Shown: positions 35,570 through 44,002 of the stretch, piece by piece
Layout of the letters: each line of letters starts with the position of its first letter
Position numbering within the stretch: position 1 is the first letter of the stretch
DNA from: Pedobacter glucosidilyticus
GTDB taxonomy: Bacteria > Bacteroidota > Bacteroidia > Sphingobacteriales > Sphingobacteriaceae
Length of the DNA: 53,446 nt
Assembly: GCF_002483235.1 (NCBI RefSeq)
Contig: NZ_DLHN01000016.1
Coordinates: forward strand, 1 to 53,446
Direction: 5' to 3'
Position numbers and translations under genes: made by a program
Notes under the pieces: model-generated
The model's input: only the letters and a program-made list of their open reading frames with translations
What the model was told of the DNA's origin: nothing
The model's database searches: none

Positions 35570-36216
35570 TTGACAAAAGAACTTTACATATTTAGTGGAC
35601 TTGGAGCAGACGAAAGAGTTTTTCAACGACTTGACTTTTCTGACTTCTCGACAACTTTTGTAAAATGGATTGTTCCGCAAGACAAAGAAACAATAGAACA
35701 ATACGCAACCCGACTTATTGACCAAATCACGACAACAAAACCGACCTTAATCGGACTTTCATTCGGTGGACTTATTGCTGTGGAAGTTGCTAAGCAAATT
35801 GACACTGAAAAAGTAATTTTAATTGCCTCTGCAAAGACTAGAAATGAAATCCCATTTTACTATCGTTTCGCTGGTCAACTTAAATTGCACAGACTTTTGC
35901 CAACAAGATTTTAAAAAGCTCAAACTTTATTACAAACTGGTTTTTCGGGACGAGTTCAACGTTTGAGAAACAACTCTTAAAACAAATTCTTATCGACACC
36001 GACCCGACTTTTTTGAATTGGGCAATTGACAAAGTTGTTCGGTGGACAAACCAAACGCAGACCAAAAACTTATATCATATTCACGGAACAAGTGACAGAA
36101 TTTTACCTTTGAATTTTGTAAAAAGTAACTCGACAATTAAAAACGGTGGACACTTAATGACACTAAATAAGGCAGATGAACTTAATGATATTTTACGACA
36201 ACAATTATGCTTGTAA
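35570..36216 (+). pseudogene. Cassette 5: α/β hydrolase gene with a frameshift
   Basis: The first frame (TTG start at 35570) encodes MTKELYIFSGLGADERVFQ and the nucleophile elbow LIGLSFGGLIAVE, then stops at 35912 (RF-stop). A second frame continues the homologous protein (ILKSSNFITNWFFGTSSTFE, FLNWAIDKVVRW) and carries the catalytic-His region HIHGTSDRILP and GGHLMTLNKA, ending at 36216. Restoring one A near 35905 joins ACAAGA to ATTTTAAAA and gives a protein of about 215 residues. It is either a natural one-base loss in an A/T run or a sequencing error. Confidence 0.8.
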
Positions 36217-36228
36217 AACCTTGATAAA

Positions 36229-36621
36229 ATGAAAAATTCAATTTTAACTTTTTCAATATTTCTTTCTATTGTTCTGTATGGTTGCGACTCAAAAGGTGTG
36301 GACAGATTAGAAAAAACAATTTTACCATATTCAGAGCTTCCAATTGAAGTTAAACAACACATATTTACAAACGACTTCATCGATTTAAATGACCCTCAGA
36401 AGTATAAGCAAGAAATTAAACAACACAAATTTTTACGTTGGATATATGAAACCGAAATACACAGAATTAGTGATTCAAAAAAATTTAAAATGAAATCATT
36501 GAAAGGCGAATGGGGTTATCATTTGATTTTACTGAATGACTATTTGTACATTCCAAATCATTACAATATTTACGTTAAAGACAGCTTAAACTATAATTTT
36601 TCAAGATTTAAATTAGAATGA
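36229..36621 (+). CDS. Cassette 5: small lipoprotein
   Basis: 130 residues. The signal peptide ends in a lipobox (FLSIVLYGC), then a charged, mostly helical mature part (IKQHKFLRWIYETEIHRISDSKKF) and GEWGYHLILLNDYLYIPNHYNIYV. I recognise no family. It is the second gene of cassette 5, 12 bases after the hydrolase frame; two-gene cassettes are uncommon. Confidence 0.68.
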   Translation: MKNSILTFSIFLSIVLYGCDSKGVDRLEKTILPYSELPIEVKQHIFTNDFIDLNDPQKYKQEIKQHKFLRWIYETEIHRISDSKKFKMKSLKGEWGYHLILLNDYLYIPNHYNIYVKDSLNYNFSRFKLE

Positions 36622-36643
36622 CGACTAACTAAAAAATAAAAAC

Positions 36644-36773
36644 TGGGCATAACAGCAGTTTTGCAAAAGTGGGGTCTCGGTGGGTTATCCGCGGACAAGT
36701 GCTACAAAGAAAACTCGTCACTTTATGATAGATTTGTGCTCCTAAATCCCCACCTTCGCAAAGCTGCAAACCG
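36644..36773 (+). repeat. attC5, interrupted by IS1182-family remnant
   Basis: R'' is GCATAAC at 36647-36653, followed by the left arm GCAGTTTTGCAAAAGTGGGG (36655). The right arm CCCCACCTTCGCAAAGCTGC at 36748 is complementary with three mismatches. AAACCG then runs directly into an IS-like end (TCAAACTGTCTAAAAACC). The final GTT core is missing because no sequence beyond the remnant restores it. The arm sequences resemble attC1 (GCAAAAGTGG / CCACCTTCGC in both). Confidence 0.87.
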
Positions 36774-37563
36774 TCAAACTGTCTAAAAACCTCCCTTTAG
36801 TTTTCCACAGGATATTGATAAGTATTACGCTATAAAAGCTAGTCTTTTGGTATTTTGTAGTATGAAATTCACCACTGGAAAAGATAGAAATCAGACCGAG
36901 ATCTTCTGCCTGGAACAGGCCGTTGGTCAAGATAACGAAGTTCGTTTGATAGACCTGTTTGTAAGTTCCATTAAAATGGCTGACTATGGTTTCGATATGA
37001 ACTTTATTGATAACGGCAGACCTGCCTATCATCCTGCTGATCTTCTTAAACTGTTTATTTATGGATACCTCAACCGTATCCGCTCTTCTCGGGCTTTAGA
37101 AAAAGAGTGCAAACGCAATATTGAACTGATGTGGCTAATGAAAGGCTTGATGCCTGACCATAATACCATCGCTAATTTCAGGAAAGATAATCCTAAAGCT
37201 ATTCGCAAGATCTTTCATGCTACCGTTTCTCTGGCTAAGAACTTTCACCTTATTGGCGCTAAGCTGTTGGCTGGAGATAGTACCAAGCTTAGAGCGCAGA
37301 ACTCTAAGAAGAATAATTTTAGTCCCGCTAAACTGGAAAGGCATATCGCTTATATTGATGAAAGACTAAACGAATACAGTTCTTTACTTGCCCAGCAAGC
37401 AACACGTCTGATAGCTTTGTTTGTGAACACGATAAAGATGTCTGACTATGGTTTTGCTATAGATTTTATATGTAATGGCCGTCTTGCATACTATCCTAGT
37501 AATTTTCACTTCGTCCTAAGCAGGCTGCAGGTTAAGATAGGGCTTGCCACAATTCTTACCTGA
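36774..37563 (+). mobile_element. IS1182-family remnant with internal rearrangement
   Basis: Starts at the crossover of attC5 with an end related to the complete element (TCAAACTGTC against TCAGGCTGTG), then about 70 bases of leader and a transposase N-terminus. The right end and catalytic half are missing. It lies in the opposite orientation to the complete element. The right boundary is uncertain. Confidence 0.8.
36847..37563 (+). pseudogene. IS1182-family transposase fragment, fused from two copies
   Basis: Residues 1-~180 are the N-terminal half of an IS1182-type transposase (EVRLIDLFVSSIKMADYGF, GYLNRIRSSRALEKECKRNI, LLAGDSTKLRAQNSKKNNFS). Residues ~182-217 then repeat the beginning of the family (TRLIALFVNTIKMSDYGFAI, FICNGRLAYYPS), so a second element's 5' part is joined in frame inside the first. 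The remaining residues to the stop are unrelated. The catalytic domain is absent. It differs clearly in sequence from the transposase at 30484. Confidence 0.85.
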
Positions 37564-37622
37564 CTTATTATATTTAGATTATAATTTACAAACTGACTTT
37601 TTTAATCCTCATCAAGAAAAAA

Positions 37623-38501
37623 TCAACTTCTGTCTAAGTATTTCTTTTTATAATCAAGAGGAGTCATCCCAGTGATTTTTTTGAAATGGCGGTAAAAATT
37701 TGAAACATTATTAAAACCGCAGTCAAAACATATCACTTCAGTAGGTAACTTGTTTTCTACCAAGAGTCTGCAAGCATGGCTTATTCTAATTTCAATTAAA
37801 AAATCATAATAAGTTTTCTTGGTCATGAGTTTAAAGTACCTGCAAAAGGAGGTAACACTTAAATTACTGATAGACGCAATTTCTTCTAAGGTTATGTCTT
37901 TTTTATAATTACTATGGGTATAATTAAAAACTTTGTTTAACCTTATCGTATCAGACTCGTTAGATTGATAAAAAGAACCTTGGCCATTTACTATAGGCTC
38001 ATATTCATGAGTTTCTGCTAAAACCTTTAATATAGAAAGTAAAAGTATAATTCTATCTAAACCTTCTGCTTGGGCGGTTTTGTACATCAAATCAGCAACT
38101 TTATCTTTTGCTTTTCCTTTAATAACCATTCCGCTTTTTGCTTTTTCGTATAGTTTTAGTATTTGATAAGTCTCAGGTAACGATAGTAAGGTTTTACCCA
38201 AACAATCTGGACGAAATTGCATCACTATACCCTCAATATTTAAATCTGTATTATTTTGATAATAAGCTTCATTACACCGCCAAGCATGAGGTAAATTTTC
38301 TCCTAACAAGATAATTTCTCCGGGTGTAAAATTGCTGATATTATCACCAATAAAACGTACGCCTTCTCCAGCAATATTATAGTGTAATTCAAGTTCTGGA
38401 TGATAATGCCATACATTTCCATAGTTAGGCATAATATGATGCTTAATATTAAAAGAGCTCTCTATCTCTACGGATACTTTCCTAAATAAAGGTTTCATCA
38501 A
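37623..38501 (-). CDS. AraC-family transcriptional regulator
   Basis: 292 residues. An N-terminal cupin-like sensor domain (YGNVWHYHPELELHYNIAGEG, GEIILLGENLPHAW) is followed by a linker, then two C-terminal HTH motifs (ITLEEIASISNLSVTSFCRYFKLMTKKT and PTEVICFDCGFNNVSNFYRHFKKITGMTPLDYKK). Full length. It is probably an activator of sugar or surface-nutrient genes; the downstream cluster (lipoproteins, TonB receptor) may be its target, but no operator is visible. Confidence 0.94.
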   Translation of the reverse strand: MMKPLFRKVSVEIESSFNIKHHIMPNYGNVWHYHPELELHYNIAGEGVRFIGDNISNFTPGEIILLGENLPHAWRCNEAYYQNNTDLNIEGIVMQFRPDCLGKTLLSLPETYQILKLYEKAKSGMVIKGKAKDKVADLMYKTAQAEGLDRIILLLSILKVLAETHEYEPIVNGQGSFYQSNESDTIRLNKVFNYTHSNYKKDITLEEIASISNLSVTSFCRYFKLMTKKTYYDFLIEIRISHACRLLVENKLPTEVICFDCGFNNVSNFYRHFKKITGMTPLDYKKKYLDRS

Positions 38502-38665
38502 ATATAAATTTTAAAGGAAATAGGTTTATACTTTATTATAATAGATAAACGTAAACTTAGCAATTTTTGATGATAATATCCTATATAGAATCTATAAAAA
38601 TCTGTTTTAATTTATGATTAGAAATGATTAAAAGAATAGAAGAAGCTCTTTACACGCTCTTAAAT

Positions 38666-39052
38666 TTAGAAAACAATTACTGGTGCTGCTTCTGAAAAAG
38701 CCCCCGAGGCATTGGCTATAATGTTTACAGGATTTATAGCTGGTTTCTGATCTCTCTTGATGGTAAGTGAGATGGTTTGCCCAGAGACGCCTCCATTTCC
38801 AGATAAAGCTATAATTGCAGCAGTAACATTATTATTATAGGTTATCTCTTTACGCCATGGTAAAGTAGTTATTTGCTCATTAGTAGTACCACCGGCAGCT
38901 GTGGTGTAAGAAGCTATAAAATTTCCAGTAAAATTTCCGTTAATCTCATAAACCAAAGTTCTGGACGCATTATTAGAATTGTTATCAGCATCTTTTTTAC
39001 AAGAACTTAAAAAGCAAGAAAGGGTAACCAGGGTAAGAATTATATTTTTCAT
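38666..39052 (-). CDS. Small lipoprotein
   Basis: 128 residues. The signal peptide ends in lipobox FLSSC followed by KKDADNN, an acidic/basic start typical of surface-exposed Bacteroidota lipoproteins. The mature part (YEINGNFTGNFIASYTTAAGG, LPWRKEITYNNNVTAAIIALSG, QTISLTIKRDQKP) is all β and resembles small immunoglobulin-like lipoproteins. Not assigned further. It is 54 bases downstream of the barrel gene. Confidence 0.8.
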   Translation of the reverse strand: MKNIILTLVTLSCFLSSCKKDADNNSNNASRTLVYEINGNFTGNFIASYTTAAGGTTNEQITTLPWRKEITYNNNVTAAIIALSGNGGVSGQTISLTIKRDQKPAINPVNIIANASGAFSEAAPVIVF

Positions 39053-39106
39053 GATGATAATTTTGTATGATAAATAATTTTTTGTTTTTGAAGATAATAT
39101 AAGGTT

Positions 39107-39616
39107 TTAGTTTAGTTTAAAGGCTACTCCAATTCTGGCATTGGTACTGCCAATAGCGCCAAGCTCAGAAAATAAGCCAATATTTTTATGGATATAGTAT
39201 TTTCCTCCTATATAAACCCCAAGAAATAAGCCGCTTCCATAATCATCTCCTAAATTTAAATCTTCATCTTTCCAGGTGAAACTTCTATAGCCTAAAGTAG
39301 GTCCTCCGTATAGGTCAATTTTATCATTTTTTATGTTTAACAATTGGTTAACATGATAAGAAGCTCTCAAACCAATATATAAAGCAGTAAATTTTATGGA
39401 GGCGTAATCTGCTGATAAAAAATCTGCCTGGGCACCAACGCTGATATTCTCTGTAATTCCTTTTTCAAAAGACGCACCTAGGGGTATTCCGCCGTCATAA
39501 TAAGAATTTACACCAATACCAATGTTTAGTAATTTATCGCCTTTAGAATAAGCACCGTTTTGTGCAAATGTGGTAATGGTGAAAAAAGTAAAAATAAGGG
39601 TAGTTAAAGTTTTCAT
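39107..39616 (-). CDS. Small outer-membrane β-barrel protein
   Basis: 169 residues with a signal peptide (MKTLTTLIFTFFTITTFAQ). The mature protein has about eight amphipathic strands (LLNIGIGVNSYYDGGIPLGASFEKG, ISVGAQADFLSADYASIKF, LYIGLRASYHVNQL, LFLGVYIGGKYYIHKNIGLFSELG) and ends in RIGVAFKLN. It resembles the OmpA/OprF-like eight-strand barrels. Role unknown. Confidence 0.8.
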   Translation of the reverse strand: MKTLTTLIFTFFTITTFAQNGAYSKGDKLLNIGIGVNSYYDGGIPLGASFEKGITENISVGAQADFLSADYASIKFTALYIGLRASYHVNQLLNIKNDKIDLYGGPTLGYRSFTWKDEDLNLGDDYGSGLFLGVYIGGKYYIHKNIGLFSELGAIGSTNARIGVAFKLN

Positions 39617-39794
39617 GTTTGTTTTTTTTAAATGAATGATAGCATGTAAAATGATATGATAAGTAGGTGATGATTTAATAAAGATTTCAAACGCTTAACA
39701 AATCTTTGTCAAAGTTATAGCACAGGCTAGCTACCATTCATGAACTTAAGTTAATAAATGAATGCTGCCTAGCTATTTATCAGTCCTAATAAGA

Positions 39795-40631
39795 TTATTT
39801 TAAGATATAATTTAGCTCATCAGCTTCTGAAAGGCTAAAATAACCTAGGCAGTAATTAGCATTTACAGTTTTATTAATCATGTTACCCCTAATGTTAGAA
39901 GAAGGTATTGGTCCAAACGGACCATCTTGGCCTCCGTCTGCAGTGCCAATTAATATTTTCATATAGTTAAAATACCTCTGAGAAACTCCTCTTAACTTAA
40001 TTTTTATATGATCTCCAACCTTAGATTTAGAATCAGAAAATACCCCAAAGCCTAAATTCCCTTCAAAAAACTGATCGTCAAAAACTTCATAATCAGGAAA
40101 TTTTCTATTTGCAGTTTCAAAACTGAATAAATAATAGTTTTTTTGATTGATAGGATCTTTAAAATTTACCTTAATCCCATATTCATCCCTGTTTATTCCT
40201 AAGTCATCTCTTTGTTCAATGTCTTCTATTTTATTAACAGCTGTTAATTTCTCTGTTCCTTCGTAGGTTTCACCTTTGTAAACAATAGTTAAGGTATAAG
40301 TTTCACCTATCACGGGGATAAAGTTAGTACAAGTATATCTTCCAGTTGCTCCATTTAAATCTAATTCTTCTAAAAAATCAAATCTTACATTTGCCGAGTT
40401 TACCATATAAACAGTTGCCTGAGCAACTTTAGGTATCTCTTGTTGATAGTATCCGGTAGTGCTTGATAATTTTATGGTTTGATTTTTTCCATCCGTACCT
40501 TTTATCCAAACTAAAGCAGCATCCACAACTAATTTTGGAGATTGTGTGTCAAGTTTAACATTTACCACTTCCTCGCAGCTGTTAAATAAAACTGGAACCA
40601 GAACAGCTAATATTGATATCATTTTTCTCAT
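39795..40631 (-). CDS. DUF4249 lipoprotein, partner of the TonB receptor
   Basis: The start is taken at 40631 because it begins the lipoprotein signal MRKMISILAVLVPVLFNSC; an upstream in-frame start at 40700 lies inside the receptor gene and is unlikely. 278 residues. Family features: EEVVNVKLDTQSPKLVVDAAL, GETYTLTIVYKGETYEGTEKL, KDPINQKNYYLFSF. DUF4249 proteins are surface lipoproteins coded next to TonB-dependent receptors in this phylum, with unknown ligand. The start is four bases after the receptor stop, so the pair is translationally coupled. Confidence 0.88.
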   Translation of the reverse strand: MRKMISILAVLVPVLFNSCEEVVNVKLDTQSPKLVVDAALVWIKGTDGKNQTIKLSSTTGYYQQEIPKVAQATVYMVNSANVRFDFLEELDLNGATGRYTCTNFIPVIGETYTLTIVYKGETYEGTEKLTAVNKIEDIEQRDDLGINRDEYGIKVNFKDPINQKNYYLFSFETANRKFPDYEVFDDQFFEGNLGFGVFSDSKSKVGDHIKIKLRGVSQRYFNYMKILIGTADGGQDGPFGPIPSSNIRGNMINKTVNANYCLGYFSLSEADELNYILK

Positions 40632-40635
40632 GATT

Positions 40636-43071
40636 TTAAAATTTAAAGTTATAGGTGAAGCTTGGTACCGCACCAAATATTGATAATTTTTTAGATTCAT
40701 TTACCCCTGTTTCTGTATTTTGCCTAAATGCAATACTGGAGGCATTTTGTCTGTTATAAATATTGTAAATACTAAAAACCCATTCACCTTGCCATTTTTT
40801 TGATTGATGATGCTTTGGTGTATATGTTCCAGAAATATCTAAGTGATGATAGGTAGGTAAGTTATTTTGGTTTCTTAATCCAAAATTAGGAATACTTATG
40901 TCTTGAAACTGATATCTGCTATTGGGTAAAGTAATAGGCTGCCCAGATTGTAAGGTAAATATCGAACCGAAACGCCATTTTTCACTAAATTTATAACTAG
41001 CCGTTATAGAAAGATTATGCAATTTATCTGCTACAGATTTATACCATTCGCCATTATTAATTCCAGTTTCTAAAGCATTTCTACCTGGTGTTTGTTGTTC
41101 TGATCTTGATAAAGTATAAGATATCCAACCGGTTAAGTTTCCTGTATTTTTTCTAAACATCATCTCTAAACCATAAGATCTGGCAATTCCGTTCAATACC
41201 ACTTGTTCTATCGCCTTATTGGCTAATAAATCTGTACCATCTATATAGTCTAACTTATTTTTAATCTTTTTATAGAAACTTTCTACTTCTAAAGAGTAAT
41301 TGTCTTGGTTAATATTTTGGAAATAACCTACAGCAATTTGGTCTAAGGACTGAGGTTTTAAGAAGTTATCACTTGGAGCCCATATATCTAATGGTGTTGG
41401 AGATTGAGCATTAGACAAAAGATGCAGGTATTGATTCATGCTATTATAACTGGTTTTAATAGCATGGTCATCATCCAAAGCGTAAGAAATAGATATACGT
41501 GGTTCTAAATTATTAAAGCTGGCGATGCTTTGGTTGTTCTGGTAGTTTTTAACACCAATAGGGGTAGCTTTCTCATAAATTTTTAAATCTTGATTAAATT
41601 TAACCGCCTCGTTATTGTCGTAGATAAATACATCTTCTTGTCCTAACCGGTAAAACATACTATACCGTAAGCCATAATTTACTTTAAGTTTTTTTGTAAT
41701 TGTTTGGTCAACATCAAAATAGATTGCGGGTTCTAGAGCGTACTTTTTTGCTAATTGATCTCTATTCATAGAAGAGTTTTCTCCAATGGGTGTAACTGTA
41801 CCAGGGTTAAATAAGTGATGCTGAGCGTTTATTCCGTAGGTTAGCTTTAAATCATTATTTAAATAATGCTTAAAATCATACTTAAGATTTAGGTTTTGTA
41901 TTTTACTAGTCCATTTAAAACCAGCAAAGCCAATTTCCAAACCATAATAGTAATCACTGTAGATAAGGGAAAGGTTGGAGAATAATTTATCACTAAATAA
42001 TTTGTTCCACCTGGCATTAAAAACAGTATTGCCATAAGTATTGATAAAATCTTGGTTTAGATTAAAAGCATCTCTGCCAAAGTAACCAGAAAGAAACAGC
42101 TTGTTTTTATCATTAAGACTGTAGCTAAGCTTGGTGTTTAAATCATAAAAATAGGCAGCACTTTTAATATCGGTAAGTTTTAAAAATAAGTGCCCATACG
42201 AACTTCTACCTGCAAGTAAGAAAGACCCTTTACCACGATTAACAGGTCCTTCTGCAAGCAGCCTGCTAGAAATTAATCCAATGCCTCCACTAAATTTTAA
42301 ATTGTTTTTGTTACCCTCTTTTTGATAAATTTCTAAAACAGATGATAATCGCCCACCAAAGCGTGAAGGAATACCACCTTTATAAAGCTTAATGTCATTA
42401 ATGGCATCAGCATTAAAAACAGAAAAAAATCCGAATAAATGGGATGAATTATAAATGGTAGCCTCATCTAGTAGTACTAAATTTTGATCTGCACCACCAC
42501 CTCTAACATTAAAACCAGATTGCCCTTCGCCAGCATTAGTTACGCCAGGCAGTTGTAATATAGATTTTATAACATCTACTTCGCCTAATATAACAGGCAT
42601 TTGTTTAATTTCTCTAACACTAAGCTTGTTTACACTCATTTCTGGTCGACGTATTTCTGCTACATTTTTATCACTTAATACGACTACTTCATTTAAGGAT
42701 TGCTCATTAGATTTTAAAGCGTAGTCTTTTACTAAACTCTCGTTAAGTTTTAATGAATCTTCTAAAGAAGTATAACCAATAAATCTAATTTTTACAGTAT
42801 AGCTTCCTTTAGGTACAGTTATAGAATAAAAACCATATTCATTAGTGCTAGTAGCACTATTAATTTCTTTTAGAAATACATTAACACCTATTAAGGATTC
42901 TTTGGTTTCCGAATCGGTAATCCTACCACTTATGGTAACTTTATCTTGCGCTGTTACGACTATTGCTAAATGCGAAAAAGTTATCCATACCATAAATAGC
43001 TTAAGATTTATGGTTATCTTTTTACAGGGATTGTTCCCGGTAATTTTAAATTGTTTGGTTAATGGCATCAT
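40636..43071 (-). CDS. TonB-dependent receptor with carboxypeptidase-regulatory-like N-domain
   Basis: The ATG at 43071 (or 43068) is preferred; extension to 43089 relies on a TTG. About 811 residues. After the signal sequence (ending VVTAQ): a CarboxypepD_reg-like domain (VTISGRITDSETKESLIGVNVFL), a plug (MPVILGEVDVIKSILQLPGV, GFNVRGGGADQNLVLLDEATIYN), then a ~600-residue β-barrel ending in FGAVPSFTYNFKF. It imports an unknown substrate together with the DUF4249 lipoprotein. An AGGAGG-like stretch about 30 bases upstream of the start is probably not a ribosome-binding site. Confidence 0.93.
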   Translation of the reverse strand: MMPLTKQFKITGNNPCKKITINLKLFMVWITFSHLAIVVTAQDKVTISGRITDSETKESLIGVNVFLKEINSATSTNEYGFYSITVPKGSYTVKIRFIGYTSLEDSLKLNESLVKDYALKSNEQSLNEVVVLSDKNVAEIRRPEMSVNKLSVREIKQMPVILGEVDVIKSILQLPGVTNAGEGQSGFNVRGGGADQNLVLLDEATIYNSSHLFGFFSVFNADAINDIKLYKGGIPSRFGGRLSSVLEIYQKEGNKNNLKFSGGIGLISSRLLAEGPVNRGKGSFLLAGRSSYGHLFLKLTDIKSAAYFYDLNTKLSYSLNDKNKLFLSGYFGRDAFNLNQDFINTYGNTVFNARWNKLFSDKLFSNLSLIYSDYYYGLEIGFAGFKWTSKIQNLNLKYDFKHYLNNDLKLTYGINAQHHLFNPGTVTPIGENSSMNRDQLAKKYALEPAIYFDVDQTITKKLKVNYGLRYSMFYRLGQEDVFIYDNNEAVKFNQDLKIYEKATPIGVKNYQNNQSIASFNNLEPRISISYALDDDHAIKTSYNSMNQYLHLLSNAQSPTPLDIWAPSDNFLKPQSLDQIAVGYFQNINQDNYSLEVESFYKKIKNKLDYIDGTDLLANKAIEQVVLNGIARSYGLEMMFRKNTGNLTGWISYTLSRSEQQTPGRNALETGINNGEWYKSVADKLHNLSITASYKFSEKWRFGSIFTLQSGQPITLPNSRYQFQDISIPNFGLRNQNNLPTYHHLDISGTYTPKHHQSKKWQGEWVFSIYNIYNRQNASSIAFRQNTETGVNESKKLSIFGAVPSFTYNFKF

Positions 43072-43309
43072 TTTAAATTTATGATGCAAAGTTGGGCGTA
43101 TTAACCTCCTTAAGTGTGAACTTTAGTTAAGAAATAGGTAGGAAATCAAATTTATATACCACATATCAGTAGGTAAACCATTGTAAACCTTATCATATAA
43201 ATAAAGCCAGATATGATTAAAACCATGTATCAGATATGGGTAATTTATGGTAAATAACTTCTATTAATGATGAGTTTAACTACTTTATTGACTAAGGGTT
43301 AAATAAATT

Positions 43310-43933
43310 TTAGATAGCTATTTTATGATGATTAACCTCGTTTTTTAATAATCTTTTTCTAATTCTACTTAAAGATTGCGGTGTTAAACCCAAATAGCTG
43401 GCAATATGATATTGTGGTACCCGCTGCAACAAATCTGGTCTTTTATGAATAAAATCCAGGTATCGTTGTTCTGGCGAGGCAATTTTAAAGTGGTCAAATG
43501 CTGTTTTTTGTTTTACCAAGAGTTCTTCAGAATAAATTCGGCATAGTTTCTCAAATCTGGGGAATTTTTCTAGCATCAATTTTTCTGATTCTGGAGTTCC
43601 TATACTTACTAAACAATCTTCTATACATTCTACATAGTGCTCAATAGGCTTTTTTGTTACAATACAAGAAGGAGAGAAGGTTTCCTTTTCTGTATAAAAT
43701 GAAGTTACCTTTTCTTCCCCATCAATAATGTGGTAGCTTATTAAACAACCTTTAATGATGTAATATGTATTTTGTGAAAATTGCCCTTCTTTTAATAAAA
43801 CAGTACCTTTTTTATAAGCTTTTAAAATAGTTGTATCCTTGATTGCATTAAATTCATCTTCAGAAAAATTCATGATTCTCATCATTTCCTTTAGATATTG
43901 ATCTTTTAGTATTTCAATGTCTTTCAAATTCAT
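43310..43933 (-). CDS. Crp/Fnr-family regulator
   Basis: 207 residues. An N-terminal cyclic-nucleotide-binding-like β-barrel (LKAYKKGTVLLKEGQFSQNTYYIIKGCL) and a C-terminal HTH (HKRPDLLQRVPQYHIASYLGLTPQSLSRIRKRLL). The FNR cysteine cluster is absent. The family is widespread in Bacteroidota with diverse, mostly unknown signals. It lies next to, and on the same strand as, the dehydrogenase gene at 44003. Confidence 0.93.
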   Translation of the reverse strand: MNLKDIEILKDQYLKEMMRIMNFSEDEFNAIKDTTILKAYKKGTVLLKEGQFSQNTYYIIKGCLISYHIIDGEEKVTSFYTEKETFSPSCIVTKKPIEHYVECIEDCLVSIGTPESEKLMLEKFPRFEKLCRIYSEELLVKQKTAFDHFKIASPEQRYLDFIHKRPDLLQRVPQYHIASYLGLTPQSLSRIRKRLLKNEVNHHKIAI

Positions 43934-43993
43934 TAAATTATAATTAGTGACTTGTTAAAGGCTTTGCTATAAACAATTTAAGTTTTATCATCA

Positions 43994-44001
43994 CAAATAT
44001 A
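43994..44001 (-). promoter_or_regulatory. Candidate -7 element for the Crp/Fnr gene
   Basis: The minus strand reads TATATTTG (TAnnTTTG), about 60 bases before the start at 43933. No TTG at the expected -33 distance was found. Confidence 0.35.
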
Positions 44002-44002
44002 A

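Larger units (their letters stand above)
28821..36773 (+). mobile_element. Integron-type cassette array (CALIN): five cassettes without an integron integrase
   Basis: Five plus-strand cassettes can be delimited by R' and R'' cores that are reverse complements within each cassette. C1: GTTACCGGC at 28821 with GCCGGTAAC at 30265. C2: GTTGGGTGCT at 32132 with AGCACCCAAC at 33505. C3: GTTAGGTGC at 33635 with GCACCTAAC at 34483. C4: GTTATGCCTA at 34612 with TAGGCATAAC at 35359. C5: GTTATGCCCA at 35529 with TGGGCATAAC at 36644. Between R'' and the next R' lie long imperfect palindromes (attC). Genes run one way and fill the cassettes, with short leaders. No IntI gene is present, so this is a cluster of attC sites lacking an integrase. 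C1's core deviates from GTTRRRY. Confidence 0.9.

Noticed and set aside
35895..35925. Programmed -1 frameshift in the cassette 5 hydrolase
   Set aside because: No canonical slippery heptamer is in register and no downstream stem-loop is obvious; a one-base deletion in an A/T run is simpler.
43095..43110. AAGGAGG upstream of the TonB receptor as a Shine-Dalgarno sequence
   Set aside because: It lies about 30 bases before the nearest ATG, too far to position a ribosome, and Bacteroidota genes generally lack such sites.
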